A stretch of 64,000 bases of DNA from Listeria seeligeri serovar 1/2b str. SLCC3954 (GCF_000027145.1 NC_013891.1:2666001-2730000), one strand, 5' to 3'. Counted from the stretch's first letter, positions 1 through 9,708 are shown. A program made the numbers and translations. The notes: a model not told the origin generated them from the letters alone.

Positions 1-52
1 TTCTCTCTTACATTGTACCATTTTGCTCGATTTATAACACTTTCTTGCAGTT

Positions 53-66
53 TTAAAGCGTTTTCA
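53..66 (+). promoter_or_regulatory. cre-like CcpA site upstream of dhaK
   Basis: TTAAAGCGTTTTCA matches the cre consensus TGWAANCGNTNWCA at all but position 2. It lies 13 bp before a TATAAT hexamer at 79-84, so CcpA bound here would cover the -35 region. Catabolite repression of a triose kinase operon is plausible but inferred. Confidence 0.5.
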
Positions 67-99
67 TTTCAGAAGAGGTATAATAAAATTAGCATCGAC

Positions 100-124
100 G
101 TTTTGACTTTCGAGTAAAGGGAAA
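100..124 (+). promoter_or_regulatory. candidate sigma-B promoter of dhaKLM
   Basis: GTTT at 100-103 and GGGAAA at 119-124 are separated by 15 bp, close to the Listeria sigma-B consensus GTTT-N13-16-GGGWAW. Initiation about 8 bp downstream would leave a leader of roughly 30 nt before dhaK. I recall the orthologous operon being reported as sigma-B dependent; the sequence shows only the motif. Confidence 0.45.
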
Positions 125-164
125 TTGAGATAATAGGAATATTTTAAAGGAGGTTTTTTGTCAG

Positions 165-1154
165 ATGAAGAAGATTCTTAACGGTACAGATCAAGTAGTG
201 GAACAAATGGTGGAAGGTTTAGTTAAATCACATGCAGATATTGTTCACCGTGTTGAAGGAACTCGTGTCATTGCAAGAAATGATAAACGTTCAGGCAAAG
301 TCGGACTAGTAAGTGGCGGAGGTTCTGGTCACGAGCCGGCTCATGCTGGTTATGTTGGTCGTGGAATGCTCTCTGCGGCTGTTTGCGGCGACGTTTTCAC
401 TTCCCCAACCCCGGACCAAATTTATGAAGGCATCAAAGCCGCTGACCAAGGCGCTGGCGTACTTTTAATTGTAAAAAATTATACTGGTGACGTAATGAAC
501 TTCGAAATGGCGGCTGACTTAGCAGACGCTGAAGATATTAAAGTGGAACAAATTGTCGTGGATGATGATATTGCGGTGGTAGATAGCACGTTTACTACTG
601 GACGTCGCGGCGTGGCTGGAACTGTTCTTGTACACAAAATTGTTGGAGCCGCAGCAGAAGCAGGAGCGTCCCTTGAAGAATTAAAAGCACTCGGTGAAAA
701 AGTTATTTCCGCTATCAAAACGCTTGGTGTCGCATTATCTCCTTGTACGGTTCCTGAGGTCGGACATCCAGGATTTGAGCTTGGGGATGATGAAATCGAA
801 CTAGGAATTGGTATCCACGGCGAACCAGGCTTTACTAGAGAAAAAATTATGCCATCTGCAAGTCTTGCTAAACAACTTTATGATCGAATCGCAACGGAAA
901 GCAAACTCATTTCAGGTGATAAAGTCGTTGTGTTAGTCAATGGAATGGGCGCAACTCCACTAATGGAGCAATATGTTTTCGCAAATGATGTTCATGAACT
1001 TTTGAAAAACGCAGGTGTCAGTGTCGAAAAAACACTCGTTGGAGATTATATGACATCACTTGAAATGGCCGGACTATCCCTAACCATTTTGAAATTAGAA
1101 GATGAAAAATGGGTAGATATGCTAAAACTTCCTGTTGAAACGATTGCTTGGTAA
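165..1154 (+). CDS. dhaK: PTS-dependent dihydroxyacetone kinase, substrate-binding subunit DhaK
   Basis: DhaK binds dihydroxyacetone covalently through a histidine and presents it to DhaL-ADP for phosphorylation to dihydroxyacetone phosphate in the cytosol. The 329 residues carry the glycine-rich SGGGSGHEPAHAGYVG segment near residue 50 and the GIGIHGEPGF segment near residue 220 that holds the substrate-binding His of the family. Length is close to other DhaK proteins. An AAAGGAGG ribosome site sits about 9 nt before the ATG. First gene of dhaK-dhaL-dhaM; dhaL begins 20 nt after its stop. Likely controlled by the cre and sigma-B-like sites upstream. Confidence 0.95.
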   Translation: MKKILNGTDQVVEQMVEGLVKSHADIVHRVEGTRVIARNDKRSGKVGLVSGGGSGHEPAHAGYVGRGMLSAAVCGDVFTSPTPDQIYEGIKAADQGAGVLLIVKNYTGDVMNFEMAADLADAEDIKVEQIVVDDDIAVVDSTFTTGRRGVAGTVLVHKIVGAAAEAGASLEELKALGEKVISAIKTLGVALSPCTVPEVGHPGFELGDDEIELGIGIHGEPGFTREKIMPSASLAKQLYDRIATESKLISGDKVVVLVNGMGATPLMEQYVFANDVHELLKNAGVSVEKTLVGDYMTSLEMAGLSLTILKLEDEKWVDMLKLPVETIAW

Positions 1155-1174
1155 AAAGATTTGGAGGAATGAAT

Positions 1175-1771
1175 ATGACCTATGATAAAGATTGGGCGCT
1201 TCGTTGGTTAAATGATTTTGGCGAGCGCGTACAAGAAAACAAACAATTACTAAGTGATCTCGACCAAGCGATTGGTGACGGAGACCACGGTATTAATATG
1301 GCACGTGGCTTAAGCGAACTCAAAAAAGCTTTCGCCGACAAAGAACCTACTGACTTAAAAGACGTTTTCAAAACAGCAGGAATGACAATGGTCAGCAAAG
1401 TCGGCGGCGCTTCTGGGCCACTTTATGGAACTGCTTTTTTGAACATGAGTAAGGCGGTTGAATCGGAAACAATTGACTCAGTTGGCTTAACAAAAGTAAT
1501 CGAAGCCGGACTTGAAGGTATCGAAAAACGCGGAAAATCACATGCTGGCGAGAAAACGATGATTGATGTTTGGGAACCTGTCGTACATGCGCTTCATCAA
1601 GAAGATTTAACGGACGATGTTGTCGACGCTGCCTTGCAAAAAACCAAAGACTTAAAAGCTACTAAGGGACGCGCAAGTTATCTCGGTGAACGTTCTATAG
1701 GGCATCTTGATCCTGGCGCTTACTCTTCGGCATTACTATTTCACGCAATGCTTCAAACGGAGGTGAACTGA
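1175..1771 (+). CDS. dhaL: PTS-dependent dihydroxyacetone kinase, nucleotide-binding subunit DhaL
   Basis: DhaL carries a tightly bound ADP that is rephosphorylated in place by phospho-DhaM and hands the phosphate to dihydroxyacetone on DhaK. The sequence shows the family Mg-ADP loop IGDGDHGINMARG near residue 30 and the GGASGPLYGTAF segment. An upstream ATG at 1169 and a longer reading frame exist, but GGAGG at 1163-1167 is 7 nt from the ATG at 1175 and only 1 nt from 1169, so the 198-residue form starting MTYDKDW is chosen. Four bases separate its stop from dhaM, implying co-transcription and coupled translation. Confidence 0.94.
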   Translation: MTYDKDWALRWLNDFGERVQENKQLLSDLDQAIGDGDHGINMARGLSELKKAFADKEPTDLKDVFKTAGMTMVSKVGGASGPLYGTAFLNMSKAVESETIDSVGLTKVIEAGLEGIEKRGKSHAGEKTMIDVWEPVVHALHQEDLTDDVVDAALQKTKDLKATKGRASYLGERSIGHLDPGAYSSALLFHAMLQTEVN

Positions 1772-1775
1772 CCCG

Positions 1776-2150
1776 ATGACAAAACCTTATGGCGTTGTTA
1801 TTATCTCCCACTCCAAAGACGTTGCAAAAGGTGTGCATGATATTATTAAAGAAATCGCTCCAGACGTTTCAATTACTCATGCAGGCGGAACAGAAGACGG
1901 CAGAATCGGCACAAGCTTCGACGCAGTAAATGAAGCAATTGAGAAAAACGAAGCCGATAAAGTCTATACTTTCTACGACCTTGGCAGTGCAAAAATGAAC
2001 ATTGAAACAGTAGAAGAAATTAGCGAGAAAGAAATCATTCTTTTCAATGCGCCAATTCTCGAAGGTGCTTATGCGACTGCTGCTCAAATTCAAATGGATG
2101 AAAAACCGGAAGTGATTGCAGCAAATTTGAAAACGATTGAGATTAAATAA
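1776..2150 (+). CDS. dhaM: PTS-dependent dihydroxyacetone kinase, phosphotransferase subunit DhaM
   Basis: DhaM accepts phosphate from HPr and passes it to the ADP held by DhaL. At 124 residues it contains only the mannose-class EIIA-like domain; the HPr and EI domains fused in E. coli DhaM are absent, as expected for Gram-positive forms. The active-site His lies in VVIISHSKDV near the N-terminus, and the GTSFDAV and YDLGSAKMN segments are typical of the fold. GGAGGTGA upstream overlaps the end of dhaL. Last gene of the operon, followed by a strong hairpin terminator. Confidence 0.93.
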   Translation: MTKPYGVVIISHSKDVAKGVHDIIKEIAPDVSITHAGGTEDGRIGTSFDAVNEAIEKNEADKVYTFYDLGSAKMNIETVEEISEKEIILFNAPILEGAYATAAQIQMDEKPEVIAANLKTIEIK

Positions 2151-2210
2151 AATTAGTTTGGAAATGGATGAATCTAATCTTACTTTCGTCTGTTTCCAAA
2201 CTGGTAAGAT

Positions 2211-2252
2211 AAAAAGCCTCCCAAAAAATTAACATTTTGGGAGGCTTTTTTT
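2211..2252. terminator. bidirectional intrinsic terminator between dhaM and the LRR-LPXTG gene
   Basis: AAAAAGCCTCCCAAAA pairs with TTTTGGGAGGCTTTTT around an 8-nt loop, with A- and T-runs on both flanks, so it can stop both converging transcripts. A second inverted repeat (GTTTGGAAA at 2156-2164 with TTTCCAAAC at 2193-2201) lies just before it. Confidence 0.9.
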
Positions 2253-2293
2253 AATTATTAAACAAAATTGATTTGTATAAAATGCTATACTAT

Positions 2294-5200
2294 TTATTTT
2301 TTAGTCGTTACTGTTTTTTCTTTCTTTGAATGTCTTTTTATCCAAATCGTTCCAAGGAGAGCCATTATTCCACCAAACAAAGTAGTAGTGGCTGAAGTAT
2401 CATCCCCTGTGGCTGGTAATTCAATTTGTGTCGTCTTCGTTGATGGTTCTTTGTTTGCGCCAGAAGTATTTGCTTGATCTCCTTGAGTATTTGGATTGTT
2501 TTCTGGGTTTAATGGAGTATTATCGCCTCCATTTGGATTATCTTCTGGATTTAATGGGTTTTTGTCGTCACCATCTGGTTTACCATTCCCATCCTTATCA
2601 TCTCCGTCTGGTACGTCGTCGCCATCCGGATCGTTATCTGGATTTAATGGGTCTGTTCCTTCATCTTTTTCGTCTGAATCAGGGATACCATCTTTATCAG
2701 TATCTGCTTGCACCTCTATCTCTACTGTACGCTCTGACTCGTTACCAGAGCCATCTACAACTGAAAGTTTAATAGTAGATGTTCCCGCCACTTCCATATC
2801 TATACTATCTAAATCCGTTACCTGGATATCTGCTACTGATAACTCTTTGTCTACCTTATCAGTAACTGTAGCATGGATAGATTCTTTGATTTCGTCTGCT
2901 GTTGGAAGAGTAGTGTATTGAACAAGAGAGTGGCTAAGATCTGCTTCTAATACAGGTGCTTTTGTATCTTGTACATTTACAACAACAGTAACTGGTATCG
3001 AGACATTTCCAGAAGAATCTTTTGCAGTAACTTCCACAGAATATTCCCCTGCATTCGTTAAATCATTTGATTGAATAGCTGTATTTAATGCTTCTAAGTC
3101 TGCTTCATCAATAGTATAGCTTGCTTTTGCATCAGCATCGTTTATGTTAATACCAGCTGCTTCTACCAAACTTTCTGATGTAAAGGCATAGTCTTCACCA
3201 AATGATTGGCTAATACGTTGGTTGTCCACGCCTAAAACAGGAACCACCGTATCTTCAATTGTAAAATTCACATCTAAATTAGCTTCATTCCCACTTTCAT
3301 CTGATGTGGATAGTGTAATAGGATACTCACCTGCTGTAGTAAAGTCTATTTCATCAAATCCATCTACTATCAAGTTCGCTCTTAATGTTTCTTCACTAGA
3401 TACATTATCTGTCATCGTTAAGCCAATATATGCCGTGAATTCTTCTGGTGTAGATGTTTCACTTAAAGGTTCCCCGCCAAGTTCATAGGTTAACTTACTA
3501 GCATCTACGTTAATTTCGGGGGTTCCTTCATCCGTAACATTTAGTACTAGTGCTCGAGAAGATTCATTTCCACTCTCATCTCTCGCAGTTACCGTAAATT
3601 GGTATGTTCCAACAGCTCTATTGTAGTTTTCTTCTCCTGAAACTGTGAGGGAATCAGCAATATTCGAATCCATATTATCCTTAGCTGTGACGCCAAATAA
3701 TTCAATAATTTCTGCATCACTTAAAGTTGATGAAGCATTTTCTAAGGAAACATTTTGACTACTTATCGCCGCGCCAATAACTGGTTTACTTTTGTCCAAT
3801 AACTCTACTGTCTTACTTGCTTCATTTCCAGAATAATCAATAGTGTCAATTACTACTCTATATTCCCCTAGTTCGTTAATAAATTCAGGTATATAAGTTG
3901 TGTTCGCCGCGTAAGTTAAATTTCCATCAGCTTCATCATAAACAGAAATACCAAATAACGAAATAAAATTGTTAGTGGTTAATAAATTAGAACCGGTTGT
4001 TACTTCTACACTTTCTCTGGCAGTAGTTATAACTGGCGCATTAGCATCTTTTACATTGAAATTCACTATAAGTGTAGTATTTGCATTTTCACTTAGAAGT
4101 GATGCTACGTCCGCATTTGGAACTGTAACCCTTGCCGTAATACTGCCTTCACCGTTAGTATGAATTTTCTGTAGGCCATCCGCATCTTTGACCACTTGCG
4201 CATTCCCTTGCAGAATTTCAATATTCATATACTTACTGAATTTGGTTCTAGTAGCACTTTCTCCTAATAACGTTCCGCTAAAATTAGCTTCTACAACATC
4301 ATCTGCAAAAAGATCAACTTCTTCTCCAATATTAAATGACTTAGTTGTTCCGGCTTGTAATTTCCAACTACTCGAACTTCCAATTAAGAATGATTTTTCG
4401 TAATAGTCATCATTATACTGATTAATTGCGTTATTAAAAACAGACGAAAAGTTACTAGTCTTATCATTTATAAAAGTGTTATCGATATGAGCTTCCTTCA
4501 ATTTGGTCAATGCAAGGACACTATCTGGGATTTGCCCTGAAATAGCTGTATTGTATATCTTAAAGATTTGTAACGCTTTTAAATTACCTATACTATCCGG
4601 GATTGTCCCCACTAAATCATAATTATTACTGATATTCAAATTAGTTAGGCTTAAAAATTCACCAAAAACAGCTGGGAATTTAGTCATTCCGCTATTAGAT
4701 AGATCTAATGTCGTTAGATTCACTATATCTTGATAGGTCACTTCTTCAATGCTTTTTCCTGTATAGCTAGTAACCTTATCAATTAAAGGTTGTTGCTCCT
4801 CCCAGCTACTAACAGGAATGACAGTCTCCGGGTTCGTGTCAGTAATAAAAACTCTTACTTTTACGGAACTACCTTCTACCCCTGATGCTGTTGTGGCAGT
4901 CAGAGTGAATTCATAACCACTAGTATTGGTTGCTGTCATATCCATATCTGAAAATTCGGTCACACCAGATACTTCTGTATATTGACTAACATCTTCATCA
5001 CCCATTGTGCTGGTGATTCCCATCTGTTCCATCAATTCTGAGACAGTAGGGGCAGTTGTTCCTTTCTGTAGAGCGATATTAAGTTTATTCGCATCATAGT
5101 GAATTTCAGGCAAACTGTCTACCACTGTACCTTGAATGATTTTTTGACTCATCGTGTTAGTTTCTAGGGTTTCCGGACTGTTTATAATACTTACTTTAAA

Positions 5201-7693
5201 GTCAGAATCACCTGTAGCTAAAGGATTGATTTTAACTGTATTAGTGCCTGTAATTGTAGCATTCGTATTAGCATCCATGCTTTCCACTTGATACATTGAT
5301 TTCATATATTTCTGGTGGTAATCTTTTTCTATCCCTGCAAAAGAAACCGTATAATCTGCTGGCTCACCAAGAATCCAGTTATTATTACTGACACTATTTC
5401 TTGTAACTAGTATTTCTGATTGGTTTGCACTAGCAGGCGCATTGTCATATAAATTGCCATAGAACGTTCTTGTGGAGGATTTGTTTAATGCATCATAATC
5501 TCCAGTTAAATAATTCTTATTTAAATTGAGCGTAGACAAGTGATCATAACTTGCTGGTATCTCTCCTACAAAACCATTACCAGCTAAGTTTAAAGATGTT
5601 AAATTAGGAATCTCTCCAAAATAAGCAGGAAGTGTGCCAGATGCATATTCACTTAATCCATTGAGTGTTAAGGTTGTTAAAGTTGTCAGCCGGGTAATAT
5701 CACTTGTAATTTCTCCTTTGAAATTAGTTTTAGAAGAAGATGGTTCCTCTGAACTTATTTTCAAGTTTTTAATTGCCGGCATCTCATTGAAATGGTCATC
5801 TATAGTCAGCCCTGTCAGATTTCCAGTTAATTCTAAATCTGTTAATTCTGTAAAAGACTCGAAGCCACTTGTATTCCCGGTAACCTTTATAGGATATTGC
5901 CAGCCACCCGTGTTTTGAAACTTAAGGCTTTTCAAGTTGGTCAAATTGGTTGGATACTTCGTGATATCAAATTTCCCTGTTGTTTCTGCTACCGTCAAGT
6001 TCTGCAAACCCGTTAACGTTTCGATTACATTATTCGGATCACTCAGGTCGGATCCACTTTGATTTGTGCTTCCGTTTATGCTTAATGTTTTTAGTTTTGT
6101 GAGCCCCTTCATTTCATTTGGTAAATCCCCGTGCCCTAAGCTTGTTATAGTTAGACTCTCTAAATTTTTGAATTCACCAACCGCTTTTGGAATAGCTCCC
6201 CCAGAAGAATAAGTGTTGCCGCTAAACCTAATAGAAGTAATATCATCCACATCTGCTGGTGTTAATTGGCTAATAGTTTTATCCACACCTGTCCCTGCAT
6301 TGACTTGTTTGAGCGCTTCTTTGGAAAAATTAGATCCTGCTCCACCAGTAATTGCTCCGTTCTCATTTACTGTTACTTGCCATAGTTCAAACGGAATCGT
6401 ATCTTCTGCTACAACCGCAACAGTAATAGTTTGCGTATCCGATGTATTACCATCACTATCTGTTGCTGTCAATTCAACATTATAAGAACCACTTACACTC
6501 CCGTCTATGTTATCTAATCCACTCACTGTTATTTGGCTCGTAATATCTCCATCCTTATTATCATAAGCCCTCACTTCAAAAGCAGCGATTATTTCTTCGG
6601 GAGTTGGTACACCTTGGAATTCTGGTGCAGTTTTCTTTCCTACTACGATTTTCGGTTTAATATCTGGTGTAATTTCTGTGCTGAAAAAGGCTTGACCAGA
6701 AGATGCACGTTCAATTCCTATATTTAAGGTAAACGCCTCTTCATTTTTCACTGCTAATGTATAATTTCCACGCTCTCCAGAAATCACCGAACCATTTGAT
6801 GTAGCATATTGTAAGTTATTATTTACTCGTGTCTTTTTCTCTGCGTTTTCACTACCATCAGAATTTAAAATTACTGTTTCTTTATTCAAATCAATACTTT
6901 CTATCTCATTTCCACTCTTAAAGCTAATAGATTGCTGACCATCTGTGTTATCCAAGAAATTATTCGCCAAACTAGCCGACGTCACTTTCGATTGGAATAT
7001 CGCATCCATATTGTCATAATTTCCACTTAAGGCATTATCAGAAAAATCTATTTGGGTCAAACTTTCCATTCTTTGTATTTGACTTGGAATAATACCCGTT
7101 AAACGTCCTTTGTTTAAAGTTAATTCACTCAATGTTGAAATGTTTGCCAATTCAGCGGGAATCGCTCCTTCTAATCCTGATACTTTAAGTGTTGTTAGAT
7201 TAGAGAAACTACCTATAATTCCTGGTAAACGAACATAAGTATTCGCGGGCGATGTATAATTTAGAGACGTGATTGTCGTTAAGTCTTCGTAAGTTAACTC
7301 ATTCGCTGGTTTCCCAACTTTTTCAGCTGCAAGGGTCGTCAACCAGTTAGCTCCTTCCCATGCGCTTTCTGGGATAATTGTGCTATTACCACTATCCTTC
7401 ACAGTTTTTTTCTCAGTAAGTTTTTCAGTTTCTTCCTTAGGTACTCCCGCTTCTTCATGCGACTCCCCTATTTCTGTAACAGCTTCCTCGGTATTTTTTT
7501 CTTTGGTTGAAAGAGCTGTCTCCTCAGCTGGAGTTGTATTTTCGTTTTCTTTATCCTCTAATACCTCGGTGGCTAATACTGGTATTGGTGAACTTGGTAC
7601 AAGCATTACTAAAGAGGTGCTAAGAATCAATCCACTTTTAAGCTTATTTAGTTTTCTGTTTACTTTAAGTTGTTTCTTGCTTTTATTTTCCAA
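2294..7693 (-). CDS. giant LPXTG cell-wall-anchored protein with three leucine-rich-repeat units
   Basis: An 1,799-residue sortase-A-type surface protein of internalin-like class; ligand unknown. A positively charged signal peptide ends near VLAT (about residue 41). Three related units follow: each opens with a [IV]IPxSxW- or TIPFELW-type segment and an 'LTxxDxxxITSL' helix and continues into leucine-rich repeats (about residues 106-260, 432-800 and 953-1110). Bacterial Ig/HYR-like modules separate and follow them (to about 1655). An Asp-rich thrombospondin-3-like stretch (DTDKDGIPDSDE and similar, about 1660-1735) precedes LPATGDD near 1757, a membrane segment and a basic tail. The start is TTG with GGAG 12 nt upstream; a TATAAT hexamer lies on the minus strand at 7739-7744. 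I do not recall it at this place in EGD-e, so it is probably accessory. Confidence 0.9.
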   Translation of the reverse strand: MENKSKKQLKVNRKLNKLKSGLILSTSLVMLVPSSPIPVLATEVLEDKENENTTPAEETALSTKEKNTEEAVTEIGESHEEAGVPKEETEKLTEKKTVKDSGNSTIIPESAWEGANWLTTLAAEKVGKPANELTYEDLTTITSLNYTSPANTYVRLPGIIGSFSNLTTLKVSGLEGAIPAELANISTLSELTLNKGRLTGIIPSQIQRMESLTQIDFSDNALSGNYDNMDAIFQSKVTSASLANNFLDNTDGQQSISFKSGNEIESIDLNKETVILNSDGSENAEKKTRVNNNLQYATSNGSVISGERGNYTLAVKNEEAFTLNIGIERASSGQAFFSTEITPDIKPKIVVGKKTAPEFQGVPTPEEIIAAFEVRAYDNKDGDITSQITVSGLDNIDGSVSGSYNVELTATDSDGNTSDTQTITVAVVAEDTIPFELWQVTVNENGAITGGAGSNFSKEALKQVNAGTGVDKTISQLTPADVDDITSIRFSGNTYSSGGAIPKAVGEFKNLESLTITSLGHGDLPNEMKGLTKLKTLSINGSTNQSGSDLSDPNNVIETLTGLQNLTVAETTGKFDITKYPTNLTNLKSLKFQNTGGWQYPIKVTGNTSGFESFTELTDLELTGNLTGLTIDDHFNEMPAIKNLKISSEEPSSSKTNFKGEITSDITRLTTLTTLTLNGLSEYASGTLPAYFGEIPNLTSLNLAGNGFVGEIPASYDHLSTLNLNKNYLTGDYDALNKSSTRTFYGNLYDNAPASANQSEILVTRNSVSNNNWILGEPADYTVSFAGIEKDYHQKYMKSMYQVESMDANTNATITGTNTVKINPLATGDSDFKVSIINSPETLETNTMSQKIIQGTVVDSLPEIHYDANKLNIALQKGTTAPTVSELMEQMGITSTMGDEDVSQYTEVSGVTEFSDMDMTATNTSGYEFTLTATTASGVEGSSVKVRVFITDTNPETVIPVSSWEEQQPLIDKVTSYTGKSIEEVTYQDIVNLTTLDLSNSGMTKFPAVFGEFLSLTNLNISNNYDLVGTIPDSIGNLKALQIFKIYNTAISGQIPDSVLALTKLKEAHIDNTFINDKTSNFSSVFNNAINQYNDDYYEKSFLIGSSSSWKLQAGTTKSFNIGEEVDLFADDVVEANFSGTLLGESATRTKFSKYMNIEILQGNAQVVKDADGLQKIHTNGEGSITARVTVPNADVASLLSENANTTLIVNFNVKDANAPVITTARESVEVTTGSNLLTTNNFISLFGISVYDEADGNLTYAANTTYIPEFINELGEYRVVIDTIDYSGNEASKTVELLDKSKPVIGAAISSQNVSLENASSTLSDAEIIELFGVTAKDNMDSNIADSLTVSGEENYNRAVGTYQFTVTARDESGNESSRALVLNVTDEGTPEINVDASKLTYELGGEPLSETSTPEEFTAYIGLTMTDNVSSEETLRANLIVDGFDEIDFTTAGEYPITLSTSDESGNEANLDVNFTIEDTVVPVLGVDNQRISQSFGEDYAFTSESLVEAAGININDADAKASYTIDEADLEALNTAIQSNDLTNAGEYSVEVTAKDSSGNVSIPVTVVVNVQDTKAPVLEADLSHSLVQYTTLPTADEIKESIHATVTDKVDKELSVADIQVTDLDSIDMEVAGTSTIKLSVVDGSGNESERTVEIEVQADTDKDGIPDSDEKDEGTDPLNPDNDPDGDDVPDGDDKDGNGKPDGDDKNPLNPEDNPNGGDNTPLNPENNPNTQGDQANTSGANKEPSTKTTQIELPATGDDTSATTTLFGGIMALLGTIWIKRHSKKEKTVTTKK

Positions 7694-7899
7694 TTAATTT
7701 TTCATCTCCATTTCTTAAAATAGGTGCCCCGCATTTAAATTATACGTTGCTGGATGATAACACTTAGTCCACCTGAAGTAGTATTTTATTATTTTGTGTG
7801 TCTATTCGACCAACGTTTGTCTATTTTTATACCTAATCCCATCATGGTATAATTGCTTATAAATAATATCTCATTCTAAAGAAGTTAGGATTTGAACTG

Positions 7900-8751
7900 A
7901 TGAATATACTAATTAAAATAAGAGAATTAGCCAATTTAACCAATAGCGAAAAAGAACTCGCAGACTATATTCTAGCTAACCCTAGAAAAACACTGCAGTC
8001 CAGGCCAAAAGAATTAGCAACGGCGGCGTTTGTTTCCACTGCAACCATCTACCGTTTAATCAACAAATTAGGACTAAATGGTGTCGGCGAATTAAAAATT
8101 GAAATCGCTTCAAGCCTGCGAGAAACAACCGAAGAAAAAGAAATAAATTACGATTATCCTATTTTGGAATCGGATACACCCTACCAAATAATGACCAATC
8201 TGAATCAAATATACAAAGGAACCCTTGACGAAACTTTAAGCAATGCTGATCCAGAAGAACTCGTTCGGATTGGCGAAAAATTGATTAATGCAAAAATAAT
8301 TGATGTCTACGCGGCTTCCGCTAACTTATTTTTCGCGCAAAACTTCCGATTCCAAATGCAAGAAATCGGTATTCTAATCAACGTGCCTGAGGAAGACTAT
8401 ATCCAAAGACTCTCCGCGGCAAACAGCGATAAAAATCATGTTGCCCTCGTCATTTCTTATGGCGGCAGAAGCGAAACGTTGCAAAAAGCAGTAAAAATTT
8501 TATCCGAAAGCAATACACCGATTATCTTAATTACATCAATGCAAGAAAATGCCTTAGCCGAGTTTGCCACTCACAAAATTTATATGGCCTCCGCGGAGAA
8601 TCATTACAACAAAGTCTCTTCCTTCTCAACTAGACAATCACTCCTCAGCATTTTGGACACGATTTATTCGATTATTTTTAACTATAACTATGATAAAAAC
8701 ATTCATTATAAAACAAACAATTACCAAAAAATGAACAATGATTTGATATGA
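7900..8751 (+). CDS. RpiR/MurR-family transcriptional regulator (HTH plus SIS)
   Basis: A 283-residue phosphosugar-responsive regulator. The N-terminal HTH_6 region contains the family segment FVSTATIYRLINKLG (about residues 46-60), and the C-terminal SIS domain shows an AASANLFFAQNF region and the VISYGGRSETLQKAV phosphosugar loop (about residues 187-202). It is divergent from the giant LPXTG gene, with 206 bp between them, and is followed by a HAD phosphatase. The ribosome site is weak (TTAGGA, about 9 nt before the ATG). A TATAAT hexamer is at 7848-7853. Targets are not evident; the downstream HAD gene or the divergent gene are the obvious candidates. Confidence 0.85.
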   Translation: MNILIKIRELANLTNSEKELADYILANPRKTLQSRPKELATAAFVSTATIYRLINKLGLNGVGELKIEIASSLRETTEEKEINYDYPILESDTPYQIMTNLNQIYKGTLDETLSNADPEELVRIGEKLINAKIIDVYAASANLFFAQNFRFQMQEIGILINVPEEDYIQRLSAANSDKNHVALVISYGGRSETLQKAVKILSESNTPIILITSMQENALAEFATHKIYMASAENHYNKVSSFSTRQSLLSILDTIYSIIFNYNYDKNIHYKTNNYQKMNNDLI

Positions 8752-8866
8752 ATTTTACAAAAAATGCCTATTTTTATGCCCATTTGAAAAAATGCTTTCA
8801 ATATTTGCCGTTTGTGACTTATTCCTTATTTTCAGTGATACAATGAAGAAAAAAAGGAGTTATTAT

Positions 8867-9706
8867 ATGACTATTGAAGCGATTATTTTAGATATTGATG
8901 GTACACTTTTGAGCGATAATAAAGAAATCACTCCAAATACAAAAAAAGCCCTCATCACCGCACAACAAAACGGCGTGAAACTAATCCTTGCATCGGGAAG
9001 GCCAACAACTGCAATGCATCTTTATGCGGAACAATTAGAAATGGAAAAATATCACGGCTTAATTGTTTCTTACAACGGTGCCAAGGTAATTGATTGCCAG
9101 ACGAATGAAGAATTATTCAGCCAAGCCCTTACTGTTGCGGAAGGAAAAGCAGTTCTCGAGCATATGAAGCAATTCGATGTAAAAGTAATGATTGATAAAG
9201 ACGATTATATGTATGTAAATAATGTATACAATTGCTTTGTCCCTTATCGCGGAGAAGAAATTAATATTATCGAGTACGAATCCCGCGGCGGAAACTTCAA
9301 ATTATGTGAAAAGGATGATTTGGCGGACTTCTTAGATTATCCGATAAGCAAAATTTTAACTGCCGGTGATCCAACTTATTTGCAAGAAAATTACCAAGCA
9401 ATGATGACGCCTTTCAAAGATTCTTTAAATTGCGTTTTTACGGCCGATTTTTACTTTGAATTCACCGCACAAGGCATTGATAAAGCAAAAGCGTTAGATA
9501 CTGTTTTAAAGCCAATGGGAATAAAAGCTGAAAATTTAATTGCCTTTGGGGACGGCCACAATGATATTACGATGGTCCGTTACGCTGGAACAGGTGTCGC
9601 GATGCAAAATGCTGTACCAGAATTAAAAGAAGCCGCAAATACCATTACTCTGTCTAATAACGAAGACGGGATTGCGCATTTGCTTGATAGTTTGATTCTA
9701 AGTTAA
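8867..9706 (+). CDS. HAD-superfamily Cof-type sugar-phosphate phosphatase
   Basis: A 279-residue class IIB HAD hydrolase, predicted to dephosphorylate small sugar phosphates. Motif I is ILDIDGTLL at the N-terminus, motif II is LASGRP, the motif III lysine lies in the GIDKAKALD region, and motif IV is FGDGHNDITM. The ATG at 8867 is chosen because AAGGAG at 8854-8859 is 7 nt upstream; an in-frame extension to 8792 lacks a ribosome site. It lies 115 bp after the RpiR regulator and ends at a strong bidirectional terminator. Confidence 0.88.
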   Translation: MTIEAIILDIDGTLLSDNKEITPNTKKALITAQQNGVKLILASGRPTTAMHLYAEQLEMEKYHGLIVSYNGAKVIDCQTNEELFSQALTVAEGKAVLEHMKQFDVKVMIDKDDYMYVNNVYNCFVPYRGEEINIIEYESRGGNFKLCEKDDLADFLDYPISKILTAGDPTYLQENYQAMMTPFKDSLNCVFTADFYFEFTAQGIDKAKALDTVLKPMGIKAENLIAFGDGHNDITMVRYAGTGVAMQNAVPELKEAANTITLSNNEDGIAHLLDSLILS

Positions 9707-9708
9707 TA

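Noticed and set aside
2268-7697. Numerous plus-strand frames opposite the giant LPXTG gene
   Set aside because: They are antisense shadows of a repetitive, Thr/Ser/Asp-rich coding sequence, without ribosome sites or domain content.
8784-8799. cre site upstream of the HAD gene (TGAAAA...TTTCA)
   Set aside because: At least three mismatches to consensus, including a core position.
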